A DNA stretch of 31,552 nt from Bacteroidota bacterium (lineage in GTDB: Bacteria; Bacteroidota; Bacteroidia; Bacteroidales; B18-G4): NCBI GenBank assembly GCA_003648575.1, contig QMPN01000004.1:1-31552 (forward strand), written 5' to 3'. Under the pieces are notes generated by a model that searched no databases, was not told the DNA's origin, and was given only the letters and a program-made list of their open reading frames with translations. The translations under genes were made by a program, and so were the position numbers. Positions 1-6,043 of this stretch are shown here, in pieces (the first letter of the stretch is position 1; each line of letters opens with the position of its first letter).

Positions 1-1770
1 ATGCTTCACGACAGTATAAACATAGTGAGCAATGAGCTGGTGTGGGAAGCGGGTTATGAATATGTTTATGATCCTGACGGGATGCTGATCGATTCCAATG
101 AGGTTGTGGCAACGGAATTCGTAGAAATCACACTGCTCGAATACTACAGAAGGTATCCCGGCAAAGTGGAACTGATGTCTTTTGTAACTCCTTACGGGAT
201 CAACCTCGACCTCGGCATGGAAGGGAAAATATGGTATTTCGATGTGACCGATTATGTGGATGTGTTAAAAGGCCTGAAAAGGATGACGATAGAACTGGGT
301 GGACAGCGACAGGAAGATATGGATATCAAATTCCTTTATATTGTGGGTACACCGCCACACGACATCCTTGATTTCAGACAAATATGGAGGCCTGCCAGCA
401 AAAGCTACCAGGATATTCTGGCCGACAGGGCCTTTGAGCCGCGCGACTTTTTGATGCACCCCGACGGGGCGATGTTCAAACTCAAGTCTGTAATTACCGG
501 CCATGGACAGGAAGGTGAATTCATTCCCCGCATGCACCAGTTCAATATTGATGGCGGCGATCATGAATATCAATGGCAACTGTGGACAGAATGCTCCACC
601 ATACCCATCTACCCACAGGGAGGTACCTGGTTGTACGACCGTGCAGGATGGTGCCCGGGAGAACCCAGCGACCTGTATGAGTATGATATTACAGAGCATG
701 TCACAGCCGGCCAGGTACACAACCTGGATTATACCATCATATTTGCTTCAGGAAGTACAAATTATCAGCATAGCCAGCAACTGGTGACCTATGGCTCCCC
801 GAATTTCACCATCGATGCTGCCATTATCAATGTTAACAGGCCCAATCCTACGGCTGCACATCAACGTTTCAACCCGGCCTGCAGCAATCCCGTTGCAGTG
901 ATACAGAATACCGGGGAAACAACACTGACCGACCTTGATATAGAATACGGAGTATATGGTGCTGAGATTTTAAGCCAGTCATGGAGTGGTAGCCTTGAGT
1001 TTCTGGAAACAGCGGAGGTGATCCTCGACATTCCCAATTATGGTTTCTGGCAGGGTTCGTCAAACACCTTTACTGTAAGCATCAGCAACCCCAACGGGCA
1101 GGCAGATGAATATGCCTATAACAATGTCTACAGTCTCACATACGAAGATGTTGACCTGGTCGATATAAGCCAAACACCGGTTACCATCGAGTGCAGGACC
1201 AACAACCAGGGTTATCAGAACTATTATGCGATCACCGACATCGATGGAAATGTCATCTTTGAAAGGGACGACATGGAAAACACAACCCTGTATATCGATG
1301 AAGTAACGCTGGGCCCGGGCTGTTATAAGCTCAGGATCGATGATACAGGCGACAATGGCCTGTATTTCTGGCACCAACCGGGGTTCGGAAGTGGCTTCAT
1401 CCGTATAAAGAATAATAGCGGGGTTCCCATTTATAATTTCGATTCTGAATTCGGCCGATTTGCAGAGTATGAATTTGCTGTGGTAGATATGACCGGGACC
1501 TCAGAAATACCATCCTCTGAAAGTGCCATAAGCATCTATCCCAACCCTACCAGGAACAGGGTGAATATTGCGCACCAGGGCATGGATAATACCAGGGTGG
1601 TGGCTTCTGTATTCAACTCAGCCATGGTGAAGCTAAGGGAAACTGAGTATACGGTTTCCGGCCATGATTTCTTGAACAGCATCGACCTGTCAGACCTGCC
1701 ATCCGGAATATATTTTCTGAAATTGAGCTATGATGACAAGGTAATGGTGAAGAAGCTTATCAGGCAATAG
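1..1770 (+). CDS. Secreted PNGase F-like peptide-N-glycosidase with T9SS sorting domain (5' partial)
   Basis: The family removes N-linked glycans by hydrolysing the glycosyl-asparagine amide bond, and here would act outside the cell. Residues about 55-130 resemble the PNGase F N-terminal domain (SFVTPYGINLDLG, WYFDVTDY). Residues 158-270 match the C-terminal domain, with the hallmark PQGGTWLYDRAGWCPG at 205-220. Residues 270-375 look like a beta-sandwich spacer. Residues 510-589 form a T9SS type A sorting domain beginning SIYPNPT and ending VKKLIRQ. The window opens on an ATG with no signal peptide, and the N-domain starts abruptly, so the true start lies upstream and this ATG is probably internal. 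I did not assign the catalytic acids. Deglycosylation is inferred from family membership; the T9SS route follows from the sorting domain. Confidence 0.85.
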   Translation: MLHDSINIVSNELVWEAGYEYVYDPDGMLIDSNEVVATEFVEITLLEYYRRYPGKVELMSFVTPYGINLDLGMEGKIWYFDVTDYVDVLKGLKRMTIELGGQRQEDMDIKFLYIVGTPPHDILDFRQIWRPASKSYQDILADRAFEPRDFLMHPDGAMFKLKSVITGHGQEGEFIPRMHQFNIDGGDHEYQWQLWTECSTIPIYPQGGTWLYDRAGWCPGEPSDLYEYDITEHVTAGQVHNLDYTIIFASGSTNYQHSQQLVTYGSPNFTIDAAIINVNRPNPTAAHQRFNPACSNPVAVIQNTGETTLTDLDIEYGVYGAEILSQSWSGSLEFLETAEVILDIPNYGFWQGSSNTFTVSISNPNGQADEYAYNNVYSLTYEDVDLVDISQTPVTIECRTNNQGYQNYYAITDIDGNVIFERDDMENTTLYIDEVTLGPGCYKLRIDDTGDNGLYFWHQPGFGSGFIRIKNNSGVPIYNFDSEFGRFAEYEFAVVDMTGTSEIPSSESAISIYPNPTRNRVNIAHQGMDNTRVVASVFNSAMVKLRETEYTVSGHDFLNSIDLSDLPSGIYFLKLSYDDKVMVKKLIRQ

Positions 1771-1813
1771 CCCCCCTGCACCCCGAATCCTGCATCCTGA
1801 ACCTATTTTTTCA

Positions 1814-1821
1814 TATATTTG
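1814..1821 (+). promoter_or_regulatory. Bacteroidota -7 element (TATATTTG) for the histone-fold gene
   Basis: TATATTTG matches the TAnnTTTG consensus exactly and lies 24 bases before the ATG at 1846. No clear -33 TTTG is visible. A start site just after this box would exclude the upstream in-frame TTG at 1819, so the box helps decide the start codon. Confidence 0.5.
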
Positions 1822-1845
1822 TCAGGTAACCAAAACTACCCAACG

Positions 1846-2043
1846 ATGTCATTAGTCAATAAAACAGCTGTGCGTACACTGGCAAAATCCATGGACATGA
1901 AAATCAGTGCCGATTCAATGGAAGCGGCCGAAGCCAGGCTGAAGGTGATTCTTGAACATGCTGCAAAAAAAGCACAGCAGAAAAGAAGAAAAACCATCCT
2001 GAAAAGGGACTTTATTCATGAAATTGATCTTTTTGATTTGTAG
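1846..2043 (+). CDS. Small histone-fold protein (bacterial histone candidate)
   Basis: This 65-residue basic protein (14 Lys/Arg against 9 Asp/Glu) has the helix-loop-long helix-loop-helix layout of a single histone fold. Helix 1 is about residues 3-15, then loop MKIS, helix 2 about 22-46, then loop and helix 3 from about 53. The second loop carries RKTI at 48-51 followed by D55. This matches the RKTI...D motif of archaeal histones, where Arg and Asp form a conserved pair and the RKT loop touches DNA. Helix 2 seems about four residues shorter than in HMfB-type histones. An in-frame TTG at 1819 would add nine residues but overlaps the promoter box, so ATG 1846 is chosen. It would be expected to dimerise and bind DNA; this is inferred. 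The alternative is a histone-fold protein with no role in chromatin. Confidence 0.75.
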   Translation: MSLVNKTAVRTLAKSMDMKISADSMEAAEARLKVILEHAAKKAQQKRRKTILKRDFIHEIDLFDL

Positions 2044-2111
2044 GATTTAATTTCAGACAGGCCTTACTTTGCTGTGTTTTTTTTGGATAACACTTTTATA
2101 AAAAAACAGAA

Positions 2112-2522
2112 ATGAAAATTGTACGTATTATATCTATCATGGTCCTTGCTGTTGTGGCAGGCCTTCTTATTGTTTCCTGCGGCTCGGCTGAGGATAAACT
2201 GATCGGTACCTGGACGACTGAGAGCGTCTCTACCCGCGTGGATTCAAGCAATGCCAATCTGCAGAGTATCGACCATACCATTGCCTCTACAAAAACCACC
2301 AGATTTATCCTGAATGAAGACCACAGCATGTCCCTTAGTATTGATGGATACACCACTGATGCCTTCTGGACCTATAACTCAGATAACGACAGGATAAGCT
2401 TCCGCCTCGAAGCTGATGCTATGGACGATGCCATTGAACTGGGGAAAATGGATGGCGACAAGATCAAGTACGTAAGCAGTGTTAAACATGGTACTATCAC
2501 GGTTTTTTACATAAAAGAATGA
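2112..2522 (+). CDS. Small lipoprotein, lipocalin-like
   Basis: The first 22 residues are a lipoprotein signal peptide (MKIVRIIS then a hydrophobic run) ending in lipobox LIVSC with the acylated Cys at 23. The mature part begins GSAEDKLIGTW, the opening typical of small Bacteroidota lipocalin-like lipoproteins in which a GTW motif starts a beta-barrel. It is followed by alternating strands such as TRFILNEDHSMSLSIDG and FWTYNSDNDRISF. The mature length of about 114 residues suits one small barrel. The gene lies 68 bases after the histone-fold gene with a run of eight Ts between, so it may or may not be co-transcribed. The ligand and function are unknown. Confidence 0.7.
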   Translation: MKIVRIISIMVLAVVAGLLIVSCGSAEDKLIGTWTTESVSTRVDSSNANLQSIDHTIASTKTTRFILNEDHSMSLSIDGYTTDAFWTYNSDNDRISFRLEADAMDDAIELGKMDGDKIKYVSSVKHGTITVFYIKE

Positions 2523-2527
2523 AATAA

Positions 2528-2623
2528 CCCCTCTTGATCTCCCCTGAAGGGGAGAAGCCTATAAGATTCGGTGATCGTAAATTTACAATTATCTCCACCC
2601 TTTAGGGGGGAGATCAAGAGGGG
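2528..2623. repeat. Long inverted repeat between convergent genes
   Basis: CCCCTCTTGATCTCCCC at 2528-2544 is matched perfectly by its reverse complement at 2607-2623, 17 bases, with about 62 bases between. Inside the left arm, TCTCCCC-TGAA-GGGGAGA (2538-2555) forms a separate small hairpin. The element fills the gap between the lipoprotein gene and the convergent DUF4837 gene. The C-rich/G-rich arms resemble intergenic repeats seen in many Bacteroidota genomes. It might also stop transcription, but there is no T-run. Confidence 0.7.
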
Positions 2624-2657
2624 GGCAAATTCAACCCTCAACCTTCAAAACTCAACA

Positions 2658-3680
2658 CTATTTTTCGAAGGAAATTGTATAACAGATGGCTTCCATCTGC
2701 CTGATGAAATTCCTCTTCAGGTCGCCCGGATTATATACATATGCATCAACTGTGATCACCCTTTCCAGTTGCGGATCGACGAAGGTAAAGCTGATAAATG
2801 GCCCACCCATGAAGTCGTTTTGTACCATCCAGAGGCCCCTGGTTTCTACGGCAAAGCCGGTAACAAAATTATCTATGCGCTTAAAAACAGGCGCAATGAA
2901 ATCTTCTGAAATAACCATATATGAACCGGTGCTGGGCCCTGCAATAAATTTGGATGTAAGGGAGTCCCTGAGGATCAGGATCTCATTCCCTGCAAAGGCG
3001 CTGGTATCTACATAGGGTGCTTCGTGGATGATGATGCCAAGCTCTACATCCTGCTTTACCTTATGCATGCTCTGTCGTAGCCATATAAAGGTTTCATCCT
3101 CTTGCCCGACCACAAATCCACCGGGGATCTGCATGGTGAAGCCAAATTTCTTTTCAATAATGTTTCTCAGCTTAACACTGCGTGCCATCTTGAACTGCTC
3201 GTTGGTGCGCTCAATCTCTAATGCATTATAGGCTTCGAGGAATGCCGTTTTATGTTCATCGAAAGCCTGCCTGAATGAGGCTGTATCAGGTGCAGTGATC
3301 TTAATCACACGCTGTGGCCTGGTCCAGTGATTGTGCCGTGTTTCAACCAGTGCTTCCGTAAAATTTTTATCAATATCAATAATCAGGATATTGTGTTGTG
3401 ACATAAACACCTTATTGAAATCTTTCTCGGCCACATTGAAAAGGTGAAACATGGGCTCAGGTTGGGGCAGCCCGGAAAGGGGTTCCTCGAAAAATTTCCT
3501 GACGGTGAAGCCAATGCGTCTTTCCCATTGGGTCTTGGTGTTGGTCACTACCAATATCTCGTTGGTCTTTCCTGTCGAACGATCATGTCTAACTTCTGCA
3601 TTGCATGAAAGGATGACCATGGCAGATAATCCGAGAAGGATCATCCAGAGGCTGCGAAATCTGTTCTCAAATAAATGCAT
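2658..3680 (-). CDS. DUF4837 family lipoprotein
   Basis: This is a predicted lipoprotein of 340 residues. A charged N-terminus (MHLFENRFRSLW) leads into a hydrophobic segment and lipobox VILSC with Cys at 26. The region after it (NEILVVTNTKTQW, then LPQPEPMFHLFNV and HNILIIDID) matches the pattern of DUF4837, a Bacteroidota family of unknown function. It starts 25 bases after the stop of the MltD-like gene on the same strand, so the two are probably one transcript. That hints at a cell-envelope or peptidoglycan role, but no activity can be assigned. An in-frame internal Met at 13 would shorten the n-region but keep the signal peptide. Confidence 0.75.
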   Translation of the reverse strand: MHLFENRFRSLWMILLGLSAMVILSCNAEVRHDRSTGKTNEILVVTNTKTQWERRIGFTVRKFFEEPLSGLPQPEPMFHLFNVAEKDFNKVFMSQHNILIIDIDKNFTEALVETRHNHWTRPQRVIKITAPDTASFRQAFDEHKTAFLEAYNALEIERTNEQFKMARSVKLRNIIEKKFGFTMQIPGGFVVGQEDETFIWLRQSMHKVKQDVELGIIIHEAPYVDTSAFAGNEILILRDSLTSKFIAGPSTGSYMVISEDFIAPVFKRIDNFVTGFAVETRGLWMVQNDFMGGPFISFTFVDPQLERVITVDAYVYNPGDLKRNFIRQMEAICYTISFEK

Positions 3681-3705
3681 AATACTATGGTTTTAAGGTA
3701 TTATT

Positions 3706-5448
3706 TCAGGAGCTTTTTACAGAGATCCTGATCTTATCGCCGGGCTTCAACCGCCGGGCATTTGTGATATTATTCAGTTGCTTGATCTGGTTTACCGTCA
3801 CCCCGTCGTAGAGCTTTGCAATATCCCAGAGAGTATCTCCTGCTTTCACGGTATGATATACATACTCAGCATTTTCATCCACCTTAATGGCTGTTGCCGG
3901 CTTATTCACTTTCAGCTTTTGACCTGGCTGAATAGTATTTTTGCTGAGCTTGTTCCAGCTTTTAATCTGGTTTACACTACAGCCATATTTCGTGGCGATC
4001 AGTCCCAGGTTTTCTCCACTGCGTACTGTATGCACTCCATTTGGGCTTGCTGTTGCTGTTGAAGTGGACTGCTGCTTAGGAGCAAAAGAGGGATTATACT
4101 TGGCCGAGGGGTATACGACCAGCCTTTGCCCCGGGTAAATGGTAGAACTGCGCTTGTTGTTCCATGCCTTGAGCTGACTCACATAAACATGGTATTTACG
4201 GGCGATCAAACCCAAATTCTCCCCGCTTCGGACTATGTGTATAGTCCTCTCCTGTGCCTTTTTGATCTCCGCCAACAATGTCTTCTTTTCAGTCCCCTTC
4301 TTGGTGACATAGGCATATAGAGCTTGCTCATTATTAATGAAGTCACCTACATATTCCTTTGGAAGACAGATATAAAATTCTTCACTATCCTTATAGGGGA
4401 TGATGCTTTTTTTATAGAGCGGATTGAGTAATCGCAAGTCGTCCATAGGAACACCGAGCATTTCATTTACCTGGTCAAAAGAAAGCACATCATGCACCCT
4501 CAGGGTGTCTATTTTATAATAAAAAATACTGGGGGGAACAGGATAAATATTGTGTTCCGCAGCGTGTGTCATTACATAGTAAACAGCAATGAAAGCAGGT
4601 ACATATCCCCTGGTTTCTCTTGGCAGGAAGGGCCAGATGGCCCAGTAGCTTTTAATGCCACCGGTTCTTCGGATGGCCTTGTTTACGTTTCCGGCCCCGG
4701 AATTATAGGCTGCCATCACCAGTGACCAGTCGCCGTAAATATCGTAGAGGTCGTTCATATGCTCACAGGCGGCAATGGTGGCCTGGTAGGGGTCAAAGCG
4801 TTCGTCGATCAGGGAAGTGACACGCAGGCCATATACTTTTCCGGTTCCATACATAAACTGCCAGAGTCCTTTTGCCCCGGCACGGGAGCCGGCGCTTGGA
4901 TTCAGCGCTGATTCGACAATAGCAAGGTATTTCATCTCCAGCGGAATATTGAAACGATCCAGATGTTCTTCAAAGAGGGGGAAATATAATTCTGCCAGGC
5001 CAAGCATTCTGGCGGTAAGGTCCTTTTTCTTGTTTGCGTAGAGGTAGATGTAATCTTTAACCACCCTGTTATAAGCCAGCTCGATAGTTGTTTCGCCATT
5101 GAGGGAGTCTATCCTGGCGGCATACACGGAATCTGTATAGACTGGTTTCTCATTCAGTGCAAATCCATAGATGTTCAGGCTGTCGCGATTGGTGACAAAA
5201 TCATAATCGCCATAGTATTTCATGGCAGCCATACTGTCGAGCATAGCCAGTACCGGCGAATCTTTCCATATCACATGGCCCAGTTCATGGGTGTCGGCAA
5301 CCATCCTTGTGTCGAGAACGACTTTAGCAGGAGCAGGGCGTGTGAGTGTTGTATCAGTAAGCTGTTCTTCCTGGGCAGAAAGCATACTTGATGAGCTTAA
5401 TACAAAGGCTACAGAGAGGATAAAGAGAATATTTTTGGGAGCAATCAT
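3706..5448 (-). CDS. mltD: MltD-type lytic murein transglycosylase with three LysM domains
   Basis: This 580-residue enzyme would cleave the MurNAc-GlcNAc bond of peptidoglycan in the periplasm, giving 1,6-anhydro ends. Residues 1-25 are a signal peptide with no lipobox Cys. The GH23/SLT domain spans about 155-290: IVESALNPSAGSRAGAKGLW with the likely catalytic Glu at 179, then MAAYNSGAGNVNKAIR at 245-260. Three LysM peptidoglycan-binding repeats follow at about 402-447, 472-515 and 530-576, the last two each opening with HTV(R/K)(S/A)G(E/D). The order of SLT domain then LysM repeats is that of MltD. The gene precedes the DUF4837 lipoprotein by 25 bases. Upstream, tatA is separated by a terminator, so this gene should have its own promoter. 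Confidence 0.9.
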   Translation of the reverse strand: MIAPKNILFILSVAFVLSSSSMLSAQEEQLTDTTLTRPAPAKVVLDTRMVADTHELGHVIWKDSPVLAMLDSMAAMKYYGDYDFVTNRDSLNIYGFALNEKPVYTDSVYAARIDSLNGETTIELAYNRVVKDYIYLYANKKKDLTARMLGLAELYFPLFEEHLDRFNIPLEMKYLAIVESALNPSAGSRAGAKGLWQFMYGTGKVYGLRVTSLIDERFDPYQATIAACEHMNDLYDIYGDWSLVMAAYNSGAGNVNKAIRRTGGIKSYWAIWPFLPRETRGYVPAFIAVYYVMTHAAEHNIYPVPPSIFYYKIDTLRVHDVLSFDQVNEMLGVPMDDLRLLNPLYKKSIIPYKDSEEFYICLPKEYVGDFINNEQALYAYVTKKGTEKKTLLAEIKKAQERTIHIVRSGENLGLIARKYHVYVSQLKAWNNKRSSTIYPGQRLVVYPSAKYNPSFAPKQQSTSTATASPNGVHTVRSGENLGLIATKYGCSVNQIKSWNKLSKNTIQPGQKLKVNKPATAIKVDENAEYVYHTVKAGDTLWDIAKLYDGVTVNQIKQLNNITNARRLKPGDKIRISVKSS

Positions 5449-5475
5449 AAGTTATAAACGTAAGCTGTTATTAAT

Positions 5476-5487
5476 TTTGCATGCAAA
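5476..5487. promoter_or_regulatory. 12-base perfect palindrome upstream of mltD
   Basis: TTTGCATGCAAA is a perfect palindrome whose nearer edge lies 27 bases before the mltD start. It overlaps a near-consensus -7 box (GAAATTTG, minus strand, 5491-5484, seven of eight positions). A repressor operator or a dyad by chance are both possible. Confidence 0.3.
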
Positions 5488-5533
5488 TTTCGTGCAATTT
5501 TTAATAATACAGAGATTTTTGATCGAAATGGGA

Positions 5534-5580
5534 TAAAAAAAGGGAACAGGAATGATGTTGGTTCAACATTTCCTGTTCCC
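5534..5580 (-). terminator. Rho-independent terminator of tatA
   Basis: On the minus strand an 11-base stem pairs GGGAACAGGAA (its complement at 5570-5580) with 5542-5552. An inner stem pairs 5555-5560 with 5564-5569 around a three-base loop. A run of Ts on the minus strand follows (the A-run at 5534-5541). It lies just after the tatA stop and separates tatA from mltD. Confidence 0.85.
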
Positions 5581-5605
5581 CTAAATTTACAAGGAAAACT
5601 TTGTC

Positions 5606-5809
5606 TTAGTCTTTTTTAGCTACATCTTTGCCACCTTCGTCATCCTCTTCATCGGTATTCAAACCCTTCTTAAATTCACGTGTTCCACGTCCAATACCTT
5701 TCATCAGTTCCGGAATTTTCTTCCCGCCAAAAAGCAGTAGTACAACCAAAACGATCAGGATGATCTGCCAGTAGCCTGGTACGCCTAATATGATGGATAG
5801 TGATGTCAT
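5606..5809 (-). CDS. tatA: Sec-independent protein translocase TatA/E
   Basis: This 67-residue protein forms the pore component of twin-arginine export of folded proteins. It has the usual layout. There is one N-terminal membrane helix (about 10-28, [20 protein letters not shown]), whose end carries the FGGKKIPEL hinge typical of TatA. An amphipathic helix ([15 protein letters not shown]) follows, then an acidic, disordered tail (TDEEDDEGG). No tatB or tatC is nearby. A single-gene transcript is suggested by a -7 box upstream and a strong terminator downstream. Confidence 0.93.
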   Translation of the reverse strand: MTSLSIILGVPGYWQIILIVLVVLLLFGGKKIPELMKGIGRGTREFKKGLNTDEEDDEGGKDVAKKD

Positions 5810-5827
5810 AGCTCAGTTTGTTTTATG

Positions 5828-5835
5828 CAAATATA
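5828..5835 (-). promoter_or_regulatory. -7 element (TATATTTG) for tatA
   Basis: On the minus strand TATATTTG matches TAnnTTTG and lies 18 bases before the tatA ATG, giving a very short leader. No clear -33 TTTG is seen. Confidence 0.5.
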
Positions 5836-5886
5836 AGAAAGATATCTAAAAATTGAATGGATAGATTTGACCATTGATTTAAATCG

Positions 5887-5955
5887 CCTCTCCCCCTGAC
5901 CTCCACTCCTTCATATGAGGAAGAAAGAGGGGCTTGGGGGGTTAAGGGGGTGAGG
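5887..5955. repeat. Imperfect C/G-rich inverted repeat
   Basis: CCTCTCCCCCTGACC (5887-5901) and GGTTAAGGGGGTGAGG (5940-5955) are imperfect reverse complements. A small dyad, TCCTTCATATGAGGA, lies in the loop. The base composition resembles that of the repeat at 2528-2623. It occupies the divergent region between tatA and the deiminase gene. Confidence 0.5.
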
Positions 5956-5988
5956 TATGTTGCTGAACAGTGTTAGTGATTTTTTATC

Positions 5989-5996
5989 TAAATTTG
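5989..5996 (+). promoter_or_regulatory. -7 element (TAAATTTG) for the deiminase gene
   Basis: TAAATTTG matches TAnnTTTG and lies 47 bases before the ATG at 6044. No well-spaced -33 TTTG is seen. Confidence 0.4.
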
Positions 5997-6043
5997 GCCA
6001 ACCAAATACATAAGCTGCTATCTAAACTATAAACCGCTAGTAA

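Noticed and set aside
1771..1813. CCTGCA/CCTGCATCCTGAACC partial direct repeats after the PNGase-like gene
   Set aside because: Too short and degenerate to call a repeat element; no hairpin or T-run for a terminator.
1819..2043. Longer histone-fold reading from a TTG start
   Set aside because: The TTG falls inside the TATATTTG box, and the added nine residues (through PT before the ATG) do not belong to the fold; ATG 1846 gives a standard histone length.
2571..2909. 112-codon plus-strand open frame
   Set aside because: It begins inside the inverted repeat and runs antisense to the DUF4837 gene.
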